64,000 nt of DNA, taken from assembly GCA_003223555.1 (NCBI GenBank), contig QHVM01000017.1, positions 24,177 to 88,176 on the forward strand, in the 5' to 3' direction. The first letter of the stretch is position 1. Every line of letters begins with the position of its first letter. Source of the DNA: Acidobacteriota bacterium. Lineage in GTDB: Bacteria > Acidobacteriota > Vicinamibacteria > Fen-336. The position numbers and the translations under genes are program-made. Below the pieces are notes generated by a model that made no database searches, had not been told where the DNA came from, and saw only the letters and a program-made list of their open reading frames with translations. Below are positions 1-9,285 of this stretch, in pieces.

Positions 1-2
1 GC

Positions 3-194
3 GGGCTCCCACGCGACACCCGGATCCTCATGTTCTACTCCTTCGAGACCGAGGAGCACTTCCCGCGGTCGGGCATCCTCCACTATCACGTGGCGGAGCA
101 ACGCTTCGTGGGTCCGCGCCACGACCAGGAGCTGACCGCGGCGGCGCTGGACTTCCTGTCGCGCGCCGGACGGCTTCCGCTCGCTCGGGAGTGA
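3..194 (+). CDS. C-terminal fragment of a hypothetical protein (5' end outside window)
   Basis: Open frame GLPRDTRILMFYSFETEEHFPRSGILHYHV...LPLARE ending in TGA at 192-194; the stop lies inside a GCTCGCTCGGGAGTGA repeat. Confidence 0.5.
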   Translation, partial: GLPRDTRILMFYSFETEEHFPRSGILHYHVAEQRFVGPRHDQELTAAALDFLSRAGRLPLARE

Positions 195-210
195 AGCCGT
201 TCATTCGTCC

Positions 211-261
211 GCTCCCCCCCATGTCGCTCGCTCGGGAGTGAATCCCTCGCTCGCTGCTTGC
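211..261 (+). repeat. Diverged/partial copy of the intergenic repeat (second hairpin)
   Basis: GCTCCCCCCCATGTCGCTCGCTCGGGAGTGAATCCCTCGCTCGCTGCTTGC; half copy CGCTCGCTCGGGAGTGAA at 178-195. Confidence 0.65.
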
Positions 262-351
262 TGCCATCTGCCTCGGGACTCGATGGCCCCGGGGCTGTGA
301 TAGCATGGCGGCTTTTGGGCGGCTCCCGGACGGAGTCGCTGGGGAGCCGTC

Positions 352-1674
<1,323 letters not shown>

Positions 1675-1689
1675 GAGGAGCCGCCGGTC

Positions 1690-1911
1690 ATGGAGAAGAG
1701 TGCGCTCGCGGTCGGGGTCAAGCTCAAGGAGATCAGCACCGCGGACATCGCCTACCAGAACTGCACGGTGCTCCACGCCGACGGCATCGGCCTCGTGTTC
1801 GAGGTCCAGCGCACGGTGGCCGAGGGCGGCAACGTGGAGAACGTCGTGAGCCAGGTCCTTGTGCCGTGGGTGAACATCCGGTACGTTCTTCTCATGGAGG
1901 AGCGGACCTGA
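1690..1911 (+). CDS. small conserved hypothetical protein (73 aa)
   Basis: ATG ORF tightly between ino1 and the TPR gene; ends 1 nt before the next ATG. Confidence 0.6.
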   Translation: MEKSALAVGVKLKEISTADIAYQNCTVLHADGIGLVFEVQRTVAEGGNVENVVSQVLVPWVNIRYVLLMEERT

Positions 1912-1912
1912 C

Positions 1913-2461
1913 ATGAGGAAGAACGCTCTCACGATCGCCGTGCTCGCGGGCGCCCTCGCGCTGCCCGCCGCCGCCGTCGCCGCCTGCCGGACCGGCGGCC
2001 CCGACCCGGCGCCCGTTCCCGTCCCGGGCGACAGCCTGCAGTCGGGCATCGCCCTCTTCCAGCAGGGGCAGTACGCGCGCGCCGAGGAGGCCTTGCGCCA
2101 GGCGTCCGGCCCGGAGGCGAGCGCGTACCTGGCGGGCAGCCTGGCCAAGCAGAAGAAGTACGCGGAGGCCGAGGCCCCGGCCAAGGCCGCCCTCGAGGCG
2201 AACCCCACCCACGAGGTGGCGGTGGCCGCCCTGGGGGAATCGCTCGTCGGCCAGCGCAAGTTCGACGAAGCGGTGAGCAGGATGTCGGACGCCCTCAAGC
2301 GCAAGTCCGATCTCGCCTACGCGTACTTCTGGCGCGGCCAGGCGTACTACGGGAAGAAGCGCGCCGACCAGATGGTGTCGGACTTCGAGACCTTCCTGAA
2401 GCTGGCTCCCAAGGCGCCCGAGGCGCCGATCGTCCGCCAGCTCATCTCGAGCCTGGGCTAG
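1913..2461 (+). CDS. secreted/lipoprotein TPR-repeat protein
   Basis: Signal peptide followed by tetratricopeptide-like repeats (GIALFQQGQYARAEEALRQA, AYLAGSLAKQKKYAEAEAPAKAALEANP, AYFWRGQAYYGKKRADQMVSDFETFLKLAP). Confidence 0.75.
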   Translation: MRKNALTIAVLAGALALPAAAVAACRTGGPDPAPVPVPGDSLQSGIALFQQGQYARAEEALRQASGPEASAYLAGSLAKQKKYAEAEAPAKAALEANPTHEVAVAALGESLVGQRKFDEAVSRMSDALKRKSDLAYAYFWRGQAYYGKKRADQMVSDFETFLKLAPKAPEAPIVRQLISSLG

Positions 2462-2540
2462 CCGCATCGACGACGCGCTCTGGGTCGCGCACCTGGGTGC
2501 GCTGGGGGCCTGGCTGGGAGCGGCGCTCATCGCCCAGGCC

Positions 2541-2939
2541 ATGCTCCTCCGCGCGCGTCGGGGGGGCGATCCGGCGCGCGGGCTGGCCGCCCGCCGGGCG
2601 GTCCGGCCGCTGCTCGTCACGGAGCACGCTGGCCTGGCCCTCGCCCTCCTGGCCGGGCTCCTGCTGCTGCACCTGCGCGGCTGGGGACCGGGCCGCGCGC
2701 GGTGGCTCGGGCTGAAGCTGGGCCTGACCGTGTTCCTCGTCGTCCCCTTGGAGGCGATGCACGCCTGGGTCTGTCACGTGTGGATCGCGCGCGGCCTGCG
2801 CCAGACGGCCGCTCCGCCCTTCGCCCGGGACCTGGAGCGCGGGATCGGGATGGACGACATGATCCGCGCCCTCGCCCTTCCCCTGCTGGGCGTGGGCATC
2901 CCGCTCATCGTCTGGCTGTCGGTCAAACAACCCTTCTGA
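2541..2939 (+). CDS. hypothetical integral membrane protein (start uncertain, may lie upstream)
   Basis: Multiple hydrophobic segments; open frame continues upstream (RIDDALWVAHLGALGAWLGAALIAQAM). Confidence 0.55.
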   Translation: MLLRARRGGDPARGLAARRAVRPLLVTEHAGLALALLAGLLLLHLRGWGPGRARWLGLKLGLTVFLVVPLEAMHAWVCHVWIARGLRQTAAPPFARDLERGIGMDDMIRALALPLLGVGIPLIVWLSVKQPF

Positions 2940-2947
2940 GCGTGTTG

Positions 2948-3023
2948 AGCTGGGGGGTGCTAGCGGCGCACCCCCCAGACCCCCCGCTCGCTGCGCCGGA
3001 CTGAATCCGGCTCCGCTCGCAAG
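2948..3023 (+). repeat. Intergenic two-hairpin repeat, copy 1
   Basis: AGCTGGGGGGTGCTAGCGGCGCACCCCCCAGACCCCCCGCTCGCTGCGCCGGACTGAATCCGGCTCCGCTCGCAAGC; stems CTGGGGGGTGC/GCACCCCCCAG and GCCGGA/TCCGGC with CTGAA loop. Confidence 0.85.
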
Positions 3024-3030
3024 CTTTGCG

Positions 3031-3101
3031 GCTGGGGGTGCTAGCGGCGCACCCCCCAGACCCCGCGCGCTCCGGCGAAGTGAATTCGCCTTCGCGCGCA
3101 G
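3031..3101 (+). repeat. Intergenic two-hairpin repeat, copy 2 (tandem with copy 1)
   Basis: GCTGGGGGTGCTAGCGGCGCACCCCCCAGACCCCGCGCGCTCCGGCGAAGTGAATTCGCCTTCGCGCGCAG; second stem GGCGAA/TTCGCC with GTGAA loop. Confidence 0.85.
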
Positions 3102-3112
3102 ATGCGAGCGGG

Positions 3113-3688
3113 TCAGATCCGCCGCGCCCGCCGCTCGCTCTCGAGCAGGATGGCGATGATGGTCTTGGCGTCGCGCAGCTCGCCCGCGCGCAGCATCGCC
3201 CCCGCCTCTTCGAGGCTGAACCACTTCACGTCGAGGATCTCGTCGTCGTCGCGGCGCACGGGTGTCTCGGTCAGGCGGCTGGCGCGGAAGAGGTGCAGCA
3301 CCTCGTCGCAGAATCCCGGCGTGGGATGGAAGACCGCCAGCGGCTCCAGCTCGCCTGCGCGGCGGCCCACCTCCTCCTCGATCTCGCGGCGGATGGCCTC
3401 GTCCGGCGATTCGCCCTTCTCCAGCAGGCCCGCCGGCGCCTCCCACATCGCCCGGCCCACCGGATGCCGGTACTGCCGGACGAGGGCGAGCCGCCCGTCC
3501 TCGTCGACGGGCAGCGCGGCCACGGACCCTCGGTGGCGCACGACCTCGCGCAGCGCCCTGGTCCCGCCCTCCTCCTGGATCTCGTCCAACTCGAGGGAGA
3601 GGATCTTGCCGTCGTAGATGCGCCGGTGGCTGATCACGCGGACGGGCGGCTTGTCCCGGCCGGAAGACTCATCCCGAGCGGAGGCCAT
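3113..3688 (-). CDS. NUDIX hydrolase, ADP-ribose pyrophosphatase-like
   Basis: Nudix box GLLEKGESPDEAIRREIEEEVG; VRQYRHPVGRAMWEAPAG typical of the ADP-ribose pyrophosphatase group. Confidence 0.9.
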   Translation of the reverse strand: MASARDESSGRDKPPVRVISHRRIYDGKILSLELDEIQEEGGTRALREVVRHRGSVAALPVDEDGRLALVRQYRHPVGRAMWEAPAGLLEKGESPDEAIRREIEEEVGRRAGELEPLAVFHPTPGFCDEVLHLFRASRLTETPVRRDDDEILDVKWFSLEEAGAMLRAGELRDAKTIIAILLESERRARRI

Positions 3689-3792
3689 CGCCCTAGATCA
3701 CCCGGAGCACGGCGCGACGCATGAGCACCTCCGTCGCTGACCGCGCCATGATAGCGCAGCTCCCGCGAAGGCCGGGAAGCCGGCCGGGAGGG

Positions 3793-4221
3793 CTACTCCG
3801 GGTCTCCGAAGCCCGACCGCACCTGCACCAGGGTGGTGGCGGCGGCCAGCGCCCGCGCTGCGCGGCGGAGCGTGATCTTCACGCTGTAGCTGCCCGGGCG
3901 GCGGTAGGCGTGCTCGGCGGTGAACCGTCGCTCCAGCCCCATGCCGGCCCGGAAGGGCGGGCAGTCGGCCTCGTGGACGCTCCGGCCGCCGTCGTCCCAG
4001 TCCCACTCCAGGGACGGGCAGTAGAAGTCTTCGGCCTCGTCGCCTCCCCGCAGCTCGGCGGTCACGAGCACCGTCACCGGCATCAGGGCCATCCGCGGCG
4101 AGGCGCGCAGCTCCAGGCGCGGCTTGCGGGCGCGGGCCTGATCGGCGGCTCCGGCGAGGGGCGCGAGCGCGACGGCGCTCATCGCGACGGCGAGGACGAA
4201 GGCTCCGGATCGGGCACGCAT
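3793..4221 (-). CDS. secreted hypothetical protein
   Basis: Signal peptide MRARSGAFVLAVAMSAVALAPLAGAADQ; beta-rich C-terminus with EHAYRRPGSYSVKITLRRA resembling a PKD-like strand; ORF track start moved from 4377. Confidence 0.65.
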   Translation of the reverse strand: MRARSGAFVLAVAMSAVALAPLAGAADQARARKPRLELRASPRMALMPVTVLVTAELRGGDEAEDFYCPSLEWDWDDGGRSVHEADCPPFRAGMGLERRFTAEHAYRRPGSYSVKITLRRAARALAAATTLVQVRSGFGDPE

Positions 4222-4290
4222 GCGTCGCTCCTTGCGAGAGTAGACGCGGTCCACGCCCGCGCCGCCGTGACGAGCATCACGCCATCGCCA

Positions 4291-4382
4291 ACGAGCAGCG
4301 AGCGAGCGATTCACTCGCGAGCGAGCGACTGGGGGGGAGCACGAATGTGCGCGGGGGGGTGCTTTCGTGGGTTGCACCCCCC
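4291..4382 (-). repeat. Diverged copy of the intergenic two-hairpin repeat
   Basis: On the minus strand GGGGGGTGC-AACCCACGAAA-GCACCCCCC, then GCTCCCCCCCAGTCGCTCGCTCGCGAGTGAATCGCTCGCTCGCTGC. Confidence 0.7.
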
Positions 4383-4385
4383 GAA

Positions 4386-5492
4386 TTAACTAATGGTCTT
4401 GCGGAAGGCCCTCGTGCTGCCCCCGACCAGGATCACCGCGAGGATCAGCAGGGCGAGCACGTTGGGCCAGAGGTCCACGAATCCCGCGCCGCGGATGATG
4501 ATCCCGCGCGAGATCGCGATGAAGTGGGTGGCGGGCAGGATCTGGGAGACCAGCCGGATGGGAGCGGGCAGGGACGACAGCGGGAAGATGTAGCCCGACA
4601 GCATGATCGAGGGGAGCAGGAAGCCCTGCGCGCCCTGGATCGCCTCCATCTGGGTGTTGGCCCGCGAGGAGACGAGCAGGCCCAGGGCCAGCAGCGAGAA
4701 GAGGTAGATGAGGGACAGGAACAGCAGGAGGAGGACGCTGCCGTGGATGGGGACGCGGAAGACGACCGTCATCAGGAACAGCACCAGCAGGAGCTGGACG
4801 AAGCCGAGCAGGAGGTAGGGCAGGAGCTTGCCGAGCACCACCGCCACCGGGGAGGCAGGCGTCACCATGAGCTGCTCCAGCGTGCCCCGCTCGCGCTCGC
4901 GCACGATCGAGAAGGCGGCCAGGATCGTGCCCGAGAAGGTGAGGAGGATCGCGACCAGGCCGGGGATGAGCAGGTTGGCGCTGCGGCTGTCGGGGTTGAA
5001 GAGCAGGAGGGGGAAGGGCTGCACGGGCAGCTCCCGCAGGCCGGTGCGGCGGGCCAGCTCGTCGAGCGACTGCTGGAGGGCGAGGCCGTTGGCGGCGGCC
5101 AGGGTCGAGGCGGAGATGCTGGAATCGGAGCCGTCGATGAGGACCATGAAGTCGGCCGTCCGGCTGTCGAGGCGCTTGCGCGCGAAGTCCGGGGGGACCT
5201 CGATCCCCACCGAGGCGCGCCCGGCCACGATGCGCTCGCGCAGGGCTCGGCGGGAGGGCACGAACTCGACCACGTCGAAGTAGCTGGTGTTGACGAAGTC
5301 GCGGACCAGCTCCCGGCTCTGCGCGGTCTGGCTCTGGTCGAACACGACCGTGGGCACGTGCTTGACGTTGGTGTCGATGAGGCCGAACAGCACGAGCTGG
5401 AAGACGGGGATGCCGAGGGCGAAGCGCAGCGTGCCCGTGTCGCGCCGCATCTGGATCGCCTCCTTCCGGAGGACCGCCCAGAACCCCCTCAC
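4386..5492 (-). CDS. ABC-2 type transporter permease
   Basis: VRGFWAVLRKEAIQMRRDTGTLRF... with six hydrophobic segments and an ABC-2 core (IVRERERGTLEQLMVTPASPVAVVLGKLLPYLLLG); GTG start overlaps the ATPase stop. Confidence 0.9.
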   Translation of the reverse strand: MRGFWAVLRKEAIQMRRDTGTLRFALGIPVFQLVLFGLIDTNVKHVPTVVFDQSQTAQSRELVRDFVNTSYFDVVEFVPSRRALRERIVAGRASVGIEVPPDFARKRLDSRTADFMVLIDGSDSSISASTLAAANGLALQQSLDELARRTGLRELPVQPFPLLLFNPDSRSANLLIPGLVAILLTFSGTILAAFSIVRERERGTLEQLMVTPASPVAVVLGKLLPYLLLGFVQLLLVLFLMTVVFRVPIHGSVLLLLFLSLIYLFSLLALGLLVSSRANTQMEAIQGAQGFLLPSIMLSGYIFPLSSLPAPIRLVSQILPATHFIAISRGIIIRGAGFVDLWPNVLALLILAVILVGGSTRAFRKTIS

Positions 5493-6460
5493 GACGCCCG
5501 CGCCTGGCCGTTGCGCGCCGCGGCCTGCAGCCGGGTGAGCCGCACGAACACGTCCTCCAGCGAGGCGTCGATGGGCCGGACGCGCACGGCCGCGCCCGCC
5601 GCGCTCTCCAGGTCGCGGGCGATCTGCTCGTCGCCCACCGCGGCGTGCACGAGCAGGTGGAGCGAGTTGCCGAAGATCGTGACGTCGTCGACGTAGGGCA
5701 GCGAGCGGGCGAAGCCCATCACCGCCGCCACGCCCTGGTCGCAGTCGGCCTCCACCCGCCGCATCCCGGTCGGGGTCACTTCGGGCCGCCGGGTCAGCTC
5801 GCCCGGCTTGCCCTGGACGAGCATCTTCGACATGTACAGGTAGCCGACCGTCCCGCAGCGCTCGGCCTCGTCCATGTAATGGGTGGTGACGACGAGCGTC
5901 ACGTCCTCCGCGGCCAGCTGGAAGAGCAGGTTCCACAGCTCGCGGCGGGCCACCGGGTCGATGCCGGCGGTGGGCTCGTCGAGGAACAGCACCCGCGGCT
6001 GGTGCATGAGGGCGGCGGCCAGCGCCAGACGCTGCTTCCAGCCGCCGGACAGGTGGGCGGCCAGCCGGTCGCGATATGGATCGAGGCCGGTCAGCCCGAT
6101 GGCCCACTCCCGCCGCTCGTCGCGATGACCTCCCTGCAGGCCGTAGACGGAGGCGAAGAAGTCGAGGTTCTCGAGCGCGGTCAGGTCCTCGTAGAGGGAG
6201 AACTTCTGGGGCACGTAGCCGATGCGGCGCCGGATCTCCTCTCCCTGCCGGCGGACGTCGAGGCCGTCGACCGTGGCCTCGCCCTCGGTCGGAGCGAGCA
6301 GCCCGCACAGGATGCGGATGAGGGTCGACTTGCCGGAGCCGTTGGGGCCGAGCAGGCCGTAGATCTCCCCCTTCGGCACGGCCAGCGAGACCTTGTCGAG
6401 GGCGCGGACCTTGCCGAAGTCGCGCGAGACCTGGCGGACCTCGATGCCGTTGTCGCTCAT
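5489..6460 (-). CDS. ABC transporter ATP-binding protein
   Basis: Walker A GLLGPNGSGKSTLIR, signature LSGGWKQRLALAAAL, Walker B VLFLDEPTAGIDP. Confidence 0.95.
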   Translation of the reverse strand: MSDNGIEVRQVSRDFGKVRALDKVSLAVPKGEIYGLLGPNGSGKSTLIRILCGLLAPTEGEATVDGLDVRRQGEEIRRRIGYVPQKFSLYEDLTALENLDFFASVYGLQGGHRDERREWAIGLTGLDPYRDRLAAHLSGGWKQRLALAAALMHQPRVLFLDEPTAGIDPVARRELWNLLFQLAAEDVTLVVTTHYMDEAERCGTVGYLYMSKMLVQGKPGELTRRPEVTPTGMRRVEADCDQGVAAVMGFARSLPYVDDVTIFGNSLHLLVHAAVGDEQIARDLESAAGAAVRVRPIDASLEDVFVRLTRLQAAARNGQARAS

Positions 6461-7386
6461 GGCTGCAGCCTCGCGAGAGCGGCCATCCCGGGCTTCAGCT
6501 CGGGGGCGGGCTCGATCTCGACCTTCACCCCGAAGACCTGGTCGCTCCGCTGGTCGAGGGTCTGGATGTTGCGCGGCGTGTACTGGGCCCGGGGGCTGAT
6601 CTCCACCACCTTGCCGGGGAACGTGCGCCTGGGGAAGCTGTCGACGGTGAGCGAGGCGGCCTGCCCCACCCGCACGAGGCCGAGCTTCGTCTCGGGAACG
6701 TAGACGCGGACCCAGAGCTGGTCCGGCTCGAGCAGCGTCGCCACCGGCGCGTTGGGGCCCACGAGGTCGCCGGGCCGGAGGTCGAACGACTGGACGAGAC
6801 CGGCCGCCGGCGCCTTGACCACGGTCTCCTGCCGCTGCCGCCGCAGGTATTCGAGGTGGCGCTCGGCCTCGGCCACGGTCGCCTGGGCGGCGGCGATCTC
6901 CTGCGGCCGGCTGCCCCGCTCCGCCTCCTTCAGCACCTCCTGCTTGGTCCTGGCCGCGGTGGCCGCGTCGTCGTACTGCTGGCGGGGAACGATCCCCTCC
7001 TTCATCAAGGCTTCCAGGCGCCGCCGCTCCTTCTCGGCGTTCTCGTAGTCGACGCGGGCCCGGGCGACCTCCTCGGAGCGCGGCCCGGCCAGCACGAGCG
7101 CGAGCTGGGCCCGGGCCTGCTCGACCCGCGACTCCTGCTCGCGGACCTGCAGGTCCACCAGGTCGGGCTCGAGGGTGACGATCGGCTGGCCGGCCACGAC
7201 GGCCGAGCCCTCGTCGACGTGGACGGCCGTGACGCGCCCGCCCACCAGCGATCCGACCTGGACGTCGCGGGCCTCGATCGAGCCGGAGAGCACGAGGCCC
7301 TCGTCGCGCTGGCGCAGCTTGAAGGCGGCGAACGTGCCGGCGGCCACCATCAGGAGGACGATGGGCAGGACGATCTTGCGCTTCAT
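6457..7386 (-). CDS. HlyD-family membrane fusion protein
   Basis: N-terminal TM, GSIEARDVQVGSLVGGRVTAVHVDEGSAVVAGQPIVTLE lipoyl half-motif, coiled coil, overlaps ABC ATPase. Confidence 0.92.
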   Translation of the reverse strand: MKRKIVLPIVLLMVAAGTFAAFKLRQRDEGLVLSGSIEARDVQVGSLVGGRVTAVHVDEGSAVVAGQPIVTLEPDLVDLQVREQESRVEQARAQLALVLAGPRSEEVARARVDYENAEKERRRLEALMKEGIVPRQQYDDAATAARTKQEVLKEAERGSRPQEIAAAQATVAEAERHLEYLRRQRQETVVKAPAAGLVQSFDLRPGDLVGPNAPVATLLEPDQLWVRVYVPETKLGLVRVGQAASLTVDSFPRRTFPGKVVEISPRAQYTPRNIQTLDQRSDQVFGVKVEIEPAPELKPGMAALARLQP

Positions 7387-8030
7387 GACGCTCGCTTCTG
7401 CGGCCTCTTCAGGGCGCCGCGGCTCCAGATGTCGAGGACGGTGTCGATGTAGCGGTCGAGGGGGAGCGGGGGCTCCACGAGCTGCAGCACGCGGTGGAAG
7501 AACACGTACGCGTTCAGGGTGCCCATGAAGGCCATGGCCGCGGCCTGCGGGTCGCCGATCCGGACCGTGCCCGCCCGGGCCGCCCGGCGCAGGTAGGACT
7601 CCAGCAGGGCGAAGACGCGCCGGGGCGGGCTGGAGGCCGACCGGATGTCCCGCGGCAGGGGCAGCGCGGGGACGTCCTCGGCGTCCGCCGCGTTCTTCGC
7701 GTACATCCAGCAGGCGATGCTCTCGGACATCTGGGCCTCGATGAAGGGGATCGCCGTCCGGGCCAGCTGCCGCAGGACCGGCCGCGGCTTCCTCACGTCG
7801 GCCTCGGCCAGGAAGGCCATGGGGAAGGGGCGGTCGATCGCGGGCGGCTCCGCCATCGCGGCCGTGAAGAGGGCGGCCTTGCTCGGCTCATGCCTCAGGA
7901 GCGCGGCCGGGCTGACACCGAGCCGGGCCGAGATGGCGGCCAGGGTCGTGCCGTCGTAGCCCCGGCCGGCGAAGGCCTCCCGGGCCGCCCTCAGGACCTG
8001 TCCCCGCGTCACCCGCGCCGGCCGACCCAT
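7383..8030 (-). CDS. TetR/AcrR-family transcriptional regulator
   Basis: N-terminal HTH RGQVLRAAREAFAGRGYDGTTLAAISARLGVSPAALLRHEPSKAALF; overlaps the HlyD gene. Confidence 0.92.
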   Translation of the reverse strand: MGRPARVTRGQVLRAAREAFAGRGYDGTTLAAISARLGVSPAALLRHEPSKAALFTAAMAEPPAIDRPFPMAFLAEADVRKPRPVLRQLARTAIPFIEAQMSESIACWMYAKNAADAEDVPALPLPRDIRSASSPPRRVFALLESYLRRAARAGTVRIGDPQAAAMAFMGTLNAYVFFHRVLQLVEPPLPLDRYIDTVLDIWSRGALKRPQKRAS

Positions 8031-8035
8031 TCCAG

Positions 8036-8053
8036 AATAAATATACAGTTATT
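8036..8053. promoter_or_regulatory. Candidate TetR operator/promoter region
   Basis: AT-rich island in GC-rich context; AATAA-ATATACAG-TTATT inverted repeat 5 nt upstream of the tetR start codon. Confidence 0.4.
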
Positions 8054-8144
8054 AATTAAGCCGGTCAAGCCGTCGGGGGCGGGAACGCAACGAGATGGAC
8101 GGAGCGCCCGGAAGCCGGCGCTATGATGGCGGCGAGACGACGCG

Positions 8145-8660
8145 ATGGAGACTCGGGACGACCTCGAGAGACGGGTGGCCGGGCTGGAAGCCGAGGTCGC
8201 TCGTCTGCGCCGCGGCCCGCGGGGCGTCCGCCGGCGCTCGGAGCTGAGGTTCGCCGGCCTGCCGGTGTACGAGTTCGCCGTCGGGCCCGATCCCGACCGG
8301 GGCGAGATCCGCGGTCACGCCCGGGGCATCTTCGCGTTCGGCGACATCGCCACCGGCTTCTTCGCTTTCGGCGGTCTGGCCCGAGGCTTCGTTGCCGTCG
8401 GCGGCCTCGCCCTCGGCCTCGTCACGTTCGGCGGTCTCTCGATCGGCATCCTCCTTGCCATCGGGGGAGCCGCCGTCGGCGGAGTGGCCCTGGGCGGCGG
8501 CGCGGCGGGGGGGGTGGCCGTGGGCGGGGGAGCGGTCGGGTACTACGCCTGTGGCGGCGGAGCAGCCGGACATGCCGTCGTCACGCCGAGGCACCAAGAC
8601 CAGGACGCGGCGGCGCTGTTCCATCGGTATCACCTCGACCGGGTCTGCCGGGGCCGCTGA
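8145..8660 (+). CDS. hypothetical protein with coiled-coil N-terminus and glycine-rich decapeptide-like repeats
   Basis: GIFAFGDIATGFFAFGGLARGFVAVGGLALGLVTFGGLSIG... regular repeat. Confidence 0.7.
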   Translation: METRDDLERRVAGLEAEVARLRRGPRGVRRRSELRFAGLPVYEFAVGPDPDRGEIRGHARGIFAFGDIATGFFAFGGLARGFVAVGGLALGLVTFGGLSIGILLAIGGAAVGGVALGGGAAGGVAVGGGAVGYYACGGGAAGHAVVTPRHQDQDAAALFHRYHLDRVCRGR

Positions 8661-8865
8661 GCCCGAGCATCCCCCACCAGAGCCTCGTGGCCTGAGTCAC
8701 CGCACTACCCGCGTTGCCCGCTCAGAGGCCGCCAAGGCGTAGCACTCTCGCGTCACTCGCCATCCCCTGCGGGGTCCGGGAACGGATCGAATGGCCCGAA
8801 TCGCGCAAGAAAGATGTCCGGGGCCCGTCGGCTCGAACGTCGAAGAACTGGAGGAGGAGATGGAA

Positions 8866-9252
8866 ATGTCCAAGACCGGTTCCAGGATCCACATCACGCA
8901 GGTAGGGACGATAGGCATTCCCGTCGCCGACCAGGACCGGGCGCTCGCGTTCTACCTCGAGAAGCTTGGATTCGAGAAGCGCATCGACGTGCCTTATGGC
9001 AAGGGCGAACGCTGGGTCGAGGTCGCGCCGCCGGGTGCGGCGACGACGATCGCGCTCGTTCGCTCGCGTGAGGGGGGTCCAACCGGAATCGACACCCAGG
9101 TGCGCCTCACGACCAAGGATGCCGAGGCCGACCATGCGGCCCTGCGGGCCGGGGGCGTCGACGCGGACGCGGAGATCATGCGCTATCCGGTCCCGATGTT
9201 CGTGTTCCGCGACGCGGACGGCAATCGCCTCCGGATCGTCGAGCGAGACTGA
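8866..9252 (+). CDS. VOC (glyoxalase/bleomycin resistance) superfamily protein
   Basis: TIGIPVADQDRALAFYLEKLGFEKRIDVPYGKGERWVEVAPPG...VFRDADGNRLRIVERD; GGAGGAG upstream of ATG. Confidence 0.9.
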   Translation: MSKTGSRIHITQVGTIGIPVADQDRALAFYLEKLGFEKRIDVPYGKGERWVEVAPPGAATTIALVRSREGGPTGIDTQVRLTTKDAEADHAALRAGGVDADAEIMRYPVPMFVFRDADGNRLRIVERD

Positions 9253-9285
9253 GAATGACCGCGCCGCACCGGCCGGGCGAAGGCC

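Noticed and set aside
2948-3101. REP/RAYT-type element as explanation for the two-hairpin repeat
   Set aside because: No GTAG-type head tetranucleotide seen and no transposase in the window; kept as an unnamed repeat
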